A stretch of 64,000 nucleotides of DNA from Granulosicoccus sp045110515 (GCA_045110515.1 JBGCGD010000049.1:1-64000), one strand, 5' to 3'; shown: positions 34,829 through 43,371, counted from the stretch's first letter. Program-made: numbers and translations. The notes: a model not told the origin generated them from the sequence alone.

Positions 34829-35212
34829 ATGAAACAACCCGCACTGCGTTCGTTTTTATGCATTAATGTTCCACTGTCAGCTCGCATTAAAAACCTGCTA
34901 ACAGTTATCGCTGTCAGTGTTGTATTAAGCGCCTGTGCATCTTCAGGTGGCACGAGTGATTTTGGCAATAGCGCTAGTGGCAACAGTAGCCGTGTCAGTG
35001 TCTGCAAAGCTTCAGACCGACAAATCCAAAGTAGTAGTCAGTGTCTTCAAGATGATGCTGCTTGTTACCAATTAAGTAACAACCAATGGTGCACCGGTGA
35101 ACGGGGAAATATTTGTCCCGCCGGATCATCAGAACTACCTGCAGGTATGTCTTGCCCAAGAGGCAAACGCTGCTTTAGTGTCAGCGAATCACTACGTTGC
35201 ACGATAAGTTGA
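34829..35212 (+). CDS. Small cysteine-rich lipoprotein of unknown function
   Basis: The roughly 127-residue product has an unusually long signal region (MKQPALRSFLCINVPLSARI, then a hydrophobic LLTVIAVSVVL) ending in the lipobox LSAC, so it is probably a lipoprotein. The mature part is Ser/Gly-rich at first and then holds eight cysteines within about 75 residues, suggesting four disulfide bonds in the periplasm. No family was recognised. I took the ATG at 34829; an in-frame TTG two codons upstream is less likely. It stands alone between fumarase and the GspE-like gene and is followed by a stem-loop. Confidence 0.72.
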   Translation: MKQPALRSFLCINVPLSARIKNLLTVIAVSVVLSACASSGGTSDFGNSASGNSSRVSVCKASDRQIQSSSQCLQDDAACYQLSNNQWCTGERGNICPAGSSELPAGMSCPRGKRCFSVSESLRCTIS

Positions 35213-35235
35213 TCACACTATAACGTTCGGAAAAG

Positions 35236-35260
35236 AGGTGCAGGTCGCTGATCTGCACCT
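35236..35260. terminator. Stem-loop after the cysteine-rich lipoprotein gene
   Basis: AGGTGCAG, nine-base loop, CTGCACCT: a perfect 8-bp stem 23 bases after the stop. There is no plus-strand T run (GTATTAC follows), while a short CTTTT occurs on the minus strand. Confidence 0.5.
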
Positions 35261-35334
35261 GTATTACACAAGCCCCTCTCAGCTCGTCCTAGTAGCGCCG
35301 ATAACGGATTGATATTTATTGATTAATCCATTGC

Positions 35335-36645
35335 ATGCCGCGCTCGTCCACAGCAACAGTTTCACTGCATCCTGATCATGCTTCCGAGCACCCTGTTGAT
35401 CTGTGTCATGTATTTGATACGTGCACACAGGTTGAACGTGCATCATGGGAGCTGATACGGGAAATCGTGGCAGAAGCGCAGAAACAGCATGCGCACGAAA
35501 TTCATATCGAACCCGACGAAGAATGCTGGCGCCTGCGTTATCGGAGCCCGTTTAATTTTGTCGAAAACCGAATCAGTAATGTCGATGAATACCAGAGCAG
35601 CCTGACGCTACTGGAAAGTTATTTGTGGGACAGCTCACACACTGACTCACCTAAGCGTGGATGGTTTGGTTTCAAGGCTGAGTCAACCGAGCAATTGCTG
35701 CAACTGGATGTTGTTCCTAGTGCTCGCGGCAACACCTACCTCATTACCTTCTTACAACCTTTGAAGACCCCTCCTCCCCGGCTCGATGAACTCGCCATGA
35801 CGAAGGGTCAGCAAAACAAAATTCGCGATATTCTCACTCAACCCAGTGGCATGATGCTCATCGCCAGTGATGTCACACATGCCAGAGCAAGAACCGCCAG
35901 AGCCTTTGCGCAAGAGCTCGTCTCCCCAGACAAGAAGATTGTTTGCGTTGATAGCCCTGGACATCCATTGCTACCGAGAACGACTCAACTCGCCATGGAC
36001 ACACCGCCCACAACACAGCAAGTGCAAAACTGGCAAGCTATGTGTCGATTAGGGTGTGATGCCATCATTGCATGCCAACCACTGGATGACGCTCTGGTAC
36101 CTGAATTATCCAGGATCGCGACCGAACAAACTTTTGTGGTACAAAGTGCTCGAGTAAAAAATGCTGTCGATGCGATTGCACGGCTACTTGCACTCGGCGT
36201 GCGTAGCGAAGCCATCGCCCGGAGCCTCTCTGCAGTTGTGGTTCTAAGGCAAGCTCAGTGCGTCTGCCAGTATTGCCGAGTGAGTCAAATCCCGGATGAT
36301 GCCGGGACAAGCTGGCTCGCAGCACATAGCCCTATTAAACCTAACAATATCAATGACTGGCTGAGGCACAGAATGCGTTCGTCATTCAGTTCAGGAGCCG
36401 GCTGTGGTCGTTGCTCTCAAACTGGCGTTGGAAAGGCTCTAGAGATTTACGACATCGTTCCATTGGACGATTCAGTTAAAGATGCGCTGTATGATTCTGA
36501 TATCCGCTATGCACTCTCTCTACTGCAAGAGCAGACCACACTCCCAGGCCAGCTACTAAAACTTGCTCAAGAAGGTATCATCACGTTGGACGAAGCAATG
36601 AGGCTGGTTCCTCTGACAAAAAGTCAAAACGATCCGTACCATTAA
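35335..36645 (+). CDS. Degenerate GspE/PilB-like secretion ATPase homologue without ATPase motifs
   Basis: The 436-residue protein follows the layout of type II secretion/type IV pilus ATPases: an N-terminal domain with AHEIHIEPDEECWRLRYR (the usual SDIHIEP region), a core, and a zinc-type Cys cluster CVCQYC (309-314) plus CGRC (357-360), followed by GKALEIYDIVPLDD. The catalytic motifs are gone. The Walker A position reads IASDVTHARARTARA (about 176-190) instead of GPTGSGKTTT, the Walker B/GEIRD region reads IIACQPLDD, and the STLHTN region reads VQSARVKN. It therefore should not hydrolyse ATP. The fold is kept with a long open frame, so it is probably a regulatory partner rather than a pseudogene. 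No other pilus or secretion genes lie in the window. Confidence 0.8.
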   Translation: MPRSSTATVSLHPDHASEHPVDLCHVFDTCTQVERASWELIREIVAEAQKQHAHEIHIEPDEECWRLRYRSPFNFVENRISNVDEYQSSLTLLESYLWDSSHTDSPKRGWFGFKAESTEQLLQLDVVPSARGNTYLITFLQPLKTPPPRLDELAMTKGQQNKIRDILTQPSGMMLIASDVTHARARTARAFAQELVSPDKKIVCVDSPGHPLLPRTTQLAMDTPPTTQQVQNWQAMCRLGCDAIIACQPLDDALVPELSRIATEQTFVVQSARVKNAVDAIARLLALGVRSEAIARSLSAVVVLRQAQCVCQYCRVSQIPDDAGTSWLAAHSPIKPNNINDWLRHRMRSSFSSGAGCGRCSQTGVGKALEIYDIVPLDDSVKDALYDSDIRYALSLLQEQTTLPGQLLKLAQEGIITLDEAMRLVPLTKSQNDPYH

Positions 36646-36726
36646 GTCGGGAACGGACTACCCAACGTCCAACTTAGACAACCCCATACCTCAGGCACAT
36701 CACGCAAGCCGTTGTTGCGCAACGTT

Positions 36727-36745
36727 AGCCGCTCTCTAAGCGGCT
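36727..36745. other. Stem-loop spanning the kpsS stop between convergent genes
   Basis: AGCCGCT, five-base loop, AGCGGCT. It includes the kpsS stop codon and lies between convergent kpsS and the GspE-like gene. There is no T run. Confidence 0.35.
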
Positions 36746-38046
36746 TCTGCATCTCCAGCCGAATCTCCAGTATTCAAACCGGCTCCACCGTTGATCACAG
36801 TAAGCTTCGGCACACGCTTCGTTTCCACTTTATCTCGATGCCACGTGTGAGCGGTGCTTAAGTTATCTGACCAAACTATTCCTGTAGAACCGTGATCACT
36901 GATTCGGCGATACAAATTTCCGTTCAGCTGATTTCGTTGAACCAAATAGGCTCTAAACGCTTGAAAAAGGTCTCTATCGACTCGCTCTTCACAATGCCAG
37001 AAGTCATCCAAGTTCCCTTGGTCGGTTAGACCGGGGATATCGTAAATTGCATCGCCCAATGTCTTAACAGGTGTTCCGTGAAATAATGAGGACATCCCTA
37101 CGGTACTGTTTATTAAGACTGTTCCTTGCGCATGTCGCAACAATGTAGGAAGGTCTACATCGTGGACGTAATACACACGCCCTTGTAGCCCCAATTCGGC
37201 CACCAAGTTGGCGAACAAACTTGTGTAATCGGTATATCCACGATCAAGTGGATGGTGCTTAAAGACAATGGCTTTATTGGGAGCTGCGTGTTCACGAAAG
37301 GAACTAAGCACTTCTCCAATAAAATGCTCGATAGAGTTATAATCTGAATGAACAACAACCTGCATGTCGCAATGAACTTGCAGCGGACAAACAAAATAAT
37401 TTTTATTGAACTGAGGAATAAGCTCGCTCAGTACATTACTCTCACGCCGAGCGTAAAACCATTTTCGGATGCCTGATCGTATCCAACGCGATCCTTCTGA
37501 CAACCAACCAAACGGACGGTGGTGCCTATAGTGTGGGAACCGCCCGGTTCTTGCAGCACTAGCCCAGTAGTAAATCATAGAATAGAGCGCAGTAAACTGA
37601 AATACTTTTCCAGGCTGCTGATGCTCATCGGGTAACTCAGGAACAGCGGTGCTGATCTCCAAATGCCCCTTCATCATAGTTGAATGACCATTAACACCGT
37701 CTTCTTCTAGCGTAATGAAGTTGGGTCGTATATAGCCTTCTTCAAACACAAATACTCGAATATCAAGACGGGATGCTACCTCTCTGGCAATTCGATGATA
37801 GGCACGACAATCACCAAATAAATAGATTCGCCCAATATTACGGTTGATCATCAACCGCTCAAGCCAATGTTCCCAATCTTCAAGCTTACCCGTGTAATCA
37901 ATTGCACCGGAGCGCCGATAGAAGAATCTATCGCCACCGTTAAAATTGATTTTTGTGACTGCGAATCCCCGAGCCGCTAGGTCGTCGCCAAAGCGAGAAA
38001 AAAACGGCCCAATCGGTCCCTGCAACAGCAGAACGTTACGGCGCAT
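36736..38046 (-). CDS. kpsS: Capsule polysaccharide Kdo transferase KpsS
   Basis: The 436-residue protein matches KpsS, which adds the first Kdo of the poly-Kdo linker to lyso-phosphatidylglycerol on the cytoplasmic face of the inner membrane. It begins RNVLLLQGPIGPFFSRFGDD and has YLFGDCRAYHRIAR, FEEGYIRPNFITLEEDGVNG, VVHSDYNSIEHFIGEVL, FKHHPLDRGY and VLINSTVGMSSLFHGTPVK, all typical of the family. The ATG overlaps the kpsC stop by 11 bases. It is the last gene of the capsule locus. Confidence 0.93.
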   Translation of the reverse strand: MRRNVLLLQGPIGPFFSRFGDDLAARGFAVTKINFNGGDRFFYRRSGAIDYTGKLEDWEHWLERLMINRNIGRIYLFGDCRAYHRIAREVASRLDIRVFVFEEGYIRPNFITLEEDGVNGHSTMMKGHLEISTAVPELPDEHQQPGKVFQFTALYSMIYYWASAARTGRFPHYRHHRPFGWLSEGSRWIRSGIRKWFYARRESNVLSELIPQFNKNYFVCPLQVHCDMQVVVHSDYNSIEHFIGEVLSSFREHAAPNKAIVFKHHPLDRGYTDYTSLFANLVAELGLQGRVYYVHDVDLPTLLRHAQGTVLINSTVGMSSLFHGTPVKTLGDAIYDIPGLTDQGNLDDFWHCEERVDRDLFQAFRAYLVQRNQLNGNLYRRISDHGSTGIVWSDNLSTAHTWHRDKVETKRVPKLTVINGGAGLNTGDSAGDAEAA

Positions 38047-40201
38047 AGCTTAATCCCTTTACTATATTGACAACCTTGCTGACCTGTCTGCCAGACCAGC
38101 TATTTTCATTGTTATTCAAGGTCCGCTCCTTCTGTCGCTGTATCGCCCTTACCATCTGCTCAGCGGAAACAAATTCACCGGATGCAATGTCCACATATCG
38201 CGGATATTTAACGAGTGTTAGATAAATGAGTTCATCCAGTGTTCTTTGACGACTACGCCGCTCATTAACCACATGGTCTTCAGTAAGACCCCAGCCAGAA
38301 TAAAATGGGGCGCCGTAAGTGACTACGCGCTTGTCCCGCATTAAGGCTTCAAACCCGGATAATGATGTCATGGTATGCAGTTCGTCACATGCCTCTATGC
38401 AGTTGATGATGGACGATTCAGTATCAACAACATCTGCACAAGACTGTTCTGTAAACGGGTCTACCTTGCCTTTGCGATTACCTGCAAGCACGTCAGGATG
38501 CGGTCTGTACACGATCCAAGCATCGGGTCGGATTTTACGAACCGCCCTAAGTAACGCAGCGTTAGTATTGACCTCTTGGCAACCGCGTTTAATGGATTCA
38601 TCATCCTCTACCTGACCTGTAACAAGAACACACAACTTATCGGCAGATCCATAGACTTTTGAATCGTTTGCCGCTACATCATACTTAGATACTCGGGCAT
38701 CGATAATCATTTTCGCCAGGGATTTGCCACGTTCTAACTCTTGTTCGCTGCAGTTATATTCAGCTAACAGTATTTCCAGATCACTGGTACCTATTGGGTC
38801 AAAATATAAACCTTTTCCATCAATAACGAGGGAACCGGGTGCTGTGAAATTTGAACCTAATCCGGCTGAGCGAATAAAGCCGTCCTCAAGACGCCAGACA
38901 GGTAGATTCGTCGATGATTGTTGATCTGCATATCGCCTGAAGCCCCACGTTACCAACGTGTCCGCATCGCCCGTATCAGTTTCATCACCAAAGCTAACAC
39001 TGCCATCCGGCGAGCGTAAAAATTGTTGCACATAGCGGCGTTTCCATTGAGTGATACCCACACAATGAAAGTGACGAGCGTTGCGACGAAAGTTCTCCTT
39101 TTGAACGCTAACGTGGGCCAGTGTCTGATGTAATTGCCATGGATCACCACTCATCGGTGAGCAGTATTGAGCAAGTTTTACATGAGTGGCATGAAATATT
39201 TCATCGATATTTCTTAACCGAATTCGACGACCCACTCGCTGACGCTCATCGGCTAATCCCCAGCCTGAATAAAACGGCAGACCGAAAATCGTAACAGGAC
39301 GTTCGCATAAAAGCGCTTCATAGCCCAGCTGAGATGTACCGACATATACTCGAGCAGCAAGTTTAACCCACGGAAATGGATTGTCGTCTCCGGCTACAAC
39401 AGGGATATCTAAAGACTTCGCATAGCCAGCTAGGTAGCCTTGGCGCCGACCAGACACAACATCAGGGTGGGTTCTAACAATGATGGGAAGCTCAGGATTT
39501 TCGTCGATGGCAGAATCGAGCATGCGCTTGAACGTGGCCTCATCCATCGCACCATAACGCACAGAGGCATCGTCTCGGGTTTGATCAACAACCAATACAA
39601 AGCTGTTCTGAGCGAGTTCTTCATAAGCGACCTCACCCTCCTCACCAACAGCAACTGGCATGGCGGGAACGCGGGTTGCACAATAGTTATACTTACAAAT
39701 CTCATTAGTTACTAGCGCTTCACGACAAGAAGCGGCATAAGCTAACGCATCAGTATCGCAGTGCTCGGCGTACTCTTCATCACTTAGGTTTAAGTATCGT
39801 TCAATGGCAGACGGCTTAGTCGAATCATAGTAAACGCCTTCGTCATCCACTAATACCGAGTAGCAGGTTCGCGAATGCGCATTCTTAGAAGACGTTCTTA
39901 TCCAACCATCTTCAAGATACCAAACCGGTAGTGCCCGGCTTGCAGCATATTCCAAAGCAGCCTGTGCAGTTTCCTTTCGCCCCCAAACCAGAACCACATC
40001 GGCGGGCAAAGCATGTTTACGTGCTTCACGAGGTGAGAGTACTTTTTTAAGTCCCAGCAACTGGGCGAGGTGCTTGATTTTGAGTATTCCAGGCGACAAA
40101 GCAACCGCCACTTCCGGATTGGATACGTTAGTCGCTAACGACTCTGCGTCTGGATTGACACGTTGAACCGATAGCAACGACTTCACAGCACCATCCACCA
40201 C
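38036..40201 (-). CDS. kpsC: Capsule polysaccharide Kdo transferase KpsC (two-domain)
   Basis: The 721-residue protein has the duplicated architecture of KpsC, which extends the Kdo linker with alternating linkages. Each half has the same motif set: VWGRKETAQAALEYA with LPVWYLEDGWIRTSS and GWGLADERQRVGRR in the N-half, and TWGFRRYADQQSS with LPVWRLEDGFIRSAGLGS and GWGLTEDHVVNERR in the C-half. IIVRTHPDVVSGRRQGYL and WIVYRPHPDVLAGNRKGK are the matching active-site segments. The start is GTG at 40201, overlapping the upstream gene by 19 bases. Membership is very secure. Confidence 0.94.
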   Translation of the reverse strand: MVDGAVKSLLSVQRVNPDAESLATNVSNPEVAVALSPGILKIKHLAQLLGLKKVLSPREARKHALPADVVLVWGRKETAQAALEYAASRALPVWYLEDGWIRTSSKNAHSRTCYSVLVDDEGVYYDSTKPSAIERYLNLSDEEYAEHCDTDALAYAASCREALVTNEICKYNYCATRVPAMPVAVGEEGEVAYEELAQNSFVLVVDQTRDDASVRYGAMDEATFKRMLDSAIDENPELPIIVRTHPDVVSGRRQGYLAGYAKSLDIPVVAGDDNPFPWVKLAARVYVGTSQLGYEALLCERPVTIFGLPFYSGWGLADERQRVGRRIRLRNIDEIFHATHVKLAQYCSPMSGDPWQLHQTLAHVSVQKENFRRNARHFHCVGITQWKRRYVQQFLRSPDGSVSFGDETDTGDADTLVTWGFRRYADQQSSTNLPVWRLEDGFIRSAGLGSNFTAPGSLVIDGKGLYFDPIGTSDLEILLAEYNCSEQELERGKSLAKMIIDARVSKYDVAANDSKVYGSADKLCVLVTGQVEDDESIKRGCQEVNTNAALLRAVRKIRPDAWIVYRPHPDVLAGNRKGKVDPFTEQSCADVVDTESSIINCIEACDELHTMTSLSGFEALMRDKRVVTYGAPFYSGWGLTEDHVVNERRSRQRTLDELIYLTLVKYPRYVDIASGEFVSAEQMVRAIQRQKERTLNNNENSWSGRQVSKVVNIVKGLSYAP

Positions 40202-40959
40202 ATCATGATAGCGGTAAGGAGCAACCCCAGAACCACATTTTTTCCAAGCTTTATTAATTCATCGTGCTTAGTTGTCACTTCACCCCGAGGAATATCGGGT
40301 AAGACTGATGCTGGTCCATCTTTAAATTGTTCTCTGATCTCGTCGAGCCTGTCCAGCTTGATACCAGCGGCGTCCGCATACGCAACAAACGTGTTGATTG
40401 CCTGGACACCTTTATCACCCGGATTTAAACGCATCAGCTGCGTCAGGTGATTTAACGCTTGCATATGCACACCTTGTTGACTGGCAACATGCCGAACGTG
40501 ACGAAGATCTTTCTCCAGTACAACAATTTCTTCTAGATGCTGTTCAAGCTCAGCACGCTCGATCGCCTGAGGTCCATGCGCCTTGACAGAGGCTTCAACG
40601 GCTGTTGTCACCATCTTGGCCTGCTCGTCTGGTTTTTCATGAACACCCAACTCGATCATCGCATTGAGCATATGAAACTGAACACCGTGCGCCAAAAGCT
40701 CTTCACGTATTTCATGGACTTCCGCCATGAGCCCGTAAATTTCGTCGACGGTTCGCTTAATCAGATTGTTGTGAGTAGTCTCAGACTTGTTTTCGTCCAG
40801 AGCAGCACTGGAAGGCGCGGCAGGTTTATCTGCCACGGCTGCGGTTATAGGCGTGACTGTCGCGGTGACAGACGCACCCGAGTTAGTCTTAGTTTGATCG
40901 TTTACTTCAGCCGCTTTCGCAACGTCTTGTCGATCCAGTGGTTGGGCTTGGGCAGACAC
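40183..40959 (-). CDS. Predicted tail-anchored protein of unknown function in the capsule locus
   Basis: I do not recognise a family. The 258-residue product has a low-complexity, Ala/Thr/Pro-rich N-terminus (about 1-65), a mainly helical core, and a single hydrophobic segment at the extreme C-terminus (NVVLGLLLTAIMMWWMVL, 241-258), so it should sit on the inner membrane facing the cytoplasm. The core contains an internal repeat: HGVQFHMLNAMIEL (91-104) and QGVHMQALNHLTQL (162-175) align with the pattern GV-x4-LN-x4-L, each followed by a helical stretch. GTG start, 16 bases after rfbA; its end overlaps kpsC by 19 bases. Tight packing between rfbA and kpsC argues for a role with the KpsC/KpsS linker enzymes. 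Confidence 0.72.
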   Translation of the reverse strand: MSAQAQPLDRQDVAKAAEVNDQTKTNSGASVTATVTPITAAVADKPAAPSSAALDENKSETTHNNLIKRTVDEIYGLMAEVHEIREELLAHGVQFHMLNAMIELGVHEKPDEQAKMVTTAVEASVKAHGPQAIERAELEQHLEEIVVLEKDLRHVRHVASQQGVHMQALNHLTQLMRLNPGDKGVQAINTFVAYADAAGIKLDRLDEIREQFKDGPASVLPDIPRGEVTTKHDELIKLGKNVVLGLLLTAIMMWWMVL

Positions 40960-40975
40960 TTAATATCGTCCTGGC

Positions 40976-41878
40976 CTAACCTGCTTTTCGAAACGGCACA
41001 ACGTTTTCGTGTGTCTCGTGTACAAGACCACTCAAGTATTGCCCGTATTTGTTTTTCAGTAACGGACTGGCAAGAGCGAGAAGCGCTTCATCACCGATCC
41101 AACCGTTACGCCAGGACACTTCTTCAGGACAGGCAATTTTCAACCCCTGACGTCTCTCAAGCGTCTCAACGAACTGACCTGCTTCGAGTAGAGAGTCACC
41201 GGTACCTGTATCCAACCAGGCATATCCTCGCGACATTCGCTGCACGTGCAAGTCACCGCGATCCAGATAAACTTTATTTACATCGGTAATTTCAAGCTCA
41301 CCGCGTGCTGAAGGTTTAATGTCTTTGGCGATATCGACAACATCGTTGTCATAAAAGTAGAGTCCAGTCACTGCATAGTGAGACTCCGGCTTCTCAGGTT
41401 TTTCTTCAATATGTAAGGCCTTACCCGCCTCATCAAAGGAAACAACGCCATAGCGCTCGGGATCACTCACACGATAGGCAAAAACGCTTGCCCCAGATTC
41501 TTGCTCAGAGGCTGAGCTCAGCAAGCCAGCCAAATCATGACCGTAGAAGATGTTGTCGCCCAATATCAGCGCAACATCATCATCGCCGATAAATTCCTCA
41601 CCAAGAATAAACGATTGAGCTAGACCATCCGGTGACGGTTGAACCGTGTAGGTAATGTTCATACCCCACTGGCTACCATCGCCCAGCAACTGCTGAAACA
41701 GTGGCACATCTCTCGGGGTTGAAATGATGAGTACATCCTTGATGCCAGCCAGCATCAGGGTGCTGAGTGGGTAGTAAATCATAGGTTTGTCATAGACAGG
41801 CAGCATCTGCTTGGAGACGGCCTGCGTCATAGGGTGTAGGCGAGTACCTGAACCACCGGCTAAAACAATACCTTTCAT
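40976..41878 (-). CDS. rfbA: Glucose-1-phosphate thymidylyltransferase
   Basis: The 300-residue enzyme makes dTDP-glucose, the first step toward dTDP-rhamnose. It shows KGIVLAGGSGTRLHPMT, VSKQMLPVYDKPMIYYPLS, ALILGDNIFYGHDL, VVSFDEAGKALHIEEKPEKP, and GYAWLDTGTGDSLLEA. I took the ATG at 41878 because the family begins with MKGI-like residues; an upstream in-frame extension of 16 residues has no support. It supplies rfbBDC, located about 26 kb away, and is the first gene of an operon with the tail-anchored protein, kpsC and kpsS. Confidence 0.95.
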   Translation of the reverse strand: MKGIVLAGGSGTRLHPMTQAVSKQMLPVYDKPMIYYPLSTLMLAGIKDVLIISTPRDVPLFQQLLGDGSQWGMNITYTVQPSPDGLAQSFILGEEFIGDDDVALILGDNIFYGHDLAGLLSSASEQESGASVFAYRVSDPERYGVVSFDEAGKALHIEEKPEKPESHYAVTGLYFYDNDVVDIAKDIKPSARGELEITDVNKVYLDRGDLHVQRMSRGYAWLDTGTGDSLLEAGQFVETLERRQGLKIACPEEVSWRNGWIGDEALLALASPLLKNKYGQYLSGLVHETHENVVPFRKAG

Positions 41879-41968
41879 AATTCTGGAATATCCGTTGACG
41901 GGTAACCTGCTTCGAGCAAGAAACACGCCGACACGTCAACGAATCCAAAGCAAATCTATTCTTGATCT

Positions 41969-41996
41969 ACCGGGCTGGATTCACCCGGTTATTTTT
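41969..41996 (+). terminator. Terminator-like hairpin reading on the plus strand (no plus-strand gene ends here)
   Basis: ACCGGG, nine-base loop, CCCGGT followed by TTATTTTT on the plus strand. It lies in the rfbA leader and next to the oppositely oriented terminator of the uxs gene. It may stop antisense transcription, or act as a leader structure on the minus strand. Confidence 0.45.
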
Positions 41997-42004
41997 CGCA
42001 CGCC

Positions 42005-42043
42005 CAAAAACAAAAACGGCCCAGACCGCTGTGGTCTGAGCCG
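42005..42043 (-). terminator. Rho-independent terminator of the UDP-xylose synthase gene
   Basis: On the minus strand CGGCTCAGACC pairs with GGTCTGGGCCG (one wobble) around a five-base loop and is followed by TTTTTGTTTTT. It separates uxs from rfbA within the capsule locus. Confidence 0.85.
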
Positions 42044-42074
42044 CTTGGTAAAACGGTTACTTCAGCTTTTTTGC

Positions 42075-43088
42075 CTAGCGAGCAGCCTGAGCGAAAGCGT
42101 GAACCTTGCTATCACCTGCATCAAGCAGCTCCGCAAAGTAAGCAATAGTTTTCTCCAAACCCTGCTCCAGCTTCACCTGAGGCTCCCAATCGAGCTCTCT
42201 TTTAGCCATTGAGATGTCTGGGCGTCGCTGTGTAGGATCGTCGCTAGGAAGCTCCTTAAAGACCAGTTCAGAACTTGAGTTAGTCATAGCAATGACCTTC
42301 TCAGCTAATTGACGGATTGTGAACTCGTCCGGGTTACCTATATTGACAGGCCCTGTGAACGAATCATCTGTGTCCATGATGCGGACAAATGCCTCGATTA
42401 AATCTAAGCAGTAGCAGAATGAACGAGTCTGGTCGCCTTCGCCGTAGATGGTGATTGGCTCGCCAGTGAGCGCCTGCATAATAAAATTAGATACCACGCG
42501 GCCATCGCTTGGGTGCATGCGCGGACCGTAAGTATTAAAGATTCGCCCTACTTTGATGCGCAGGTTATGCTGTCTGTGATAGTCGAAAAACAGCGTTTCT
42601 GCGCAACGCTTGCCTTCATCGTAGCAAGAGCGGAAACCGATGGGGTTTACATGGCCCCAGTAATCTTCACGCTGAGGATGCTGATGCGGATCGCCGTACA
42701 CCTCACTCGTGGAGGCCTGAAAGATTTTCGCACCGGTCCGCTTGGCTAGGCCAAGCATGTTGATTGCACCGTGAACACTGGTTTTGGTTGTCTGCACAGG
42801 ATCATGCTGGTAGTGGATAGGCGACGCAGGACAGGCCAGGTTGTAGATTTCGTCAATTTCGATGTAGACCGGGAAAGTGACATCGTGACGCATTAATTCG
42901 AAGCGAGGGTTATCGAGAAGATGCAATATATTTTGCTTGTTTCCCGTGAAATAATTGTCCATGCAGACGACTTCGTGGCCGTCCGCCAGCAGACGTTCGC
43001 ACAGGTGAGAACCCAGGAAGCCAGCGCCACCGGTTATGAGAATTCGTTTGCTTGATAAGTTGCGCATACCAGACTGGATGTTGTTCAT
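42075..43088 (-). CDS. uxs: UDP-glucuronate decarboxylase (UDP-xylose synthase)
   Basis: The 337-residue short-chain dehydrogenase/reductase converts UDP-glucuronate to UDP-xylose. It shows RILITGGAGFLGSHLCERLL, VCMDNYFTGNKQNI, IYNLACPASPIHYQHDPVQT, the Ser in ASTSEVYGDP, and the catalytic SCYDEGKRCAETL, then GRIFNTYGPRMHPSDGRVVS: the full UXS pattern. There is no N-terminal membrane segment, so it is the soluble bacterial form. Two starts are possible: ATG 43088 and ATG 43067. It is monocistronic, with its own terminator and a Crp-type site about 165 bases upstream, so xylose supply may be controlled separately from the rest of the locus. Confidence 0.93.
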   Translation of the reverse strand: MNNIQSGMRNLSSKRILITGGAGFLGSHLCERLLADGHEVVCMDNYFTGNKQNILHLLDNPRFELMRHDVTFPVYIEIDEIYNLACPASPIHYQHDPVQTTKTSVHGAINMLGLAKRTGAKIFQASTSEVYGDPHQHPQREDYWGHVNPIGFRSCYDEGKRCAETLFFDYHRQHNLRIKVGRIFNTYGPRMHPSDGRVVSNFIMQALTGEPITIYGEGDQTRSFCYCLDLIEAFVRIMDTDDSFTGPVNIGNPDEFTIRQLAEKVIAMTNSSSELVFKELPSDDPTQRRPDISMAKRELDWEPQVKLEQGLEKTIAYFAELLDAGDSKVHAFAQAAR

Positions 43089-43251
43089 AAAGACAGTTGA
43101 AATTCTGTTGGGCGGAGATTATTCGGTGACCGAACACCTTCGCGTGAAACCTTGTACTCTAGTGCAGAAATTAGTAGCAGATTCGGGCTTTTTGCTGATT
43201 TGCCCTTGTCCGGTGCCAAAAGGGAAGAGATTGTGCCAGATTTTAAACGAT

Positions 43252-43267
43252 CGTGATGTTTATCACA
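43252..43267. promoter_or_regulatory. Crp-type binding site upstream of uxs
   Basis: CGTGA-TGTTTA-TCACA, one mismatch from the palindrome TGTGA-N6-TCACA. It lies in the 283-base gap between the SGNH-GT61 gene and uxs. The window itself encodes a Crp with the matching recognition helix. Confidence 0.6.
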
Positions 43268-43371
43268 CTTATGTGTTGCGATAGTTAACGTCATGCAATT
43301 GTCGGAAATTAACAGCTGCCTCGACTCGTGTTTCCTAACTAGCGTCCATTTGGAGACAAGCTTAATAAATG

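Noticed and set aside
40537..41289. A 250-codon plus-strand frame opposite the tail-anchored protein and rfbA
   Set aside because: Antisense to two well-supported genes, with no recognisable motif.
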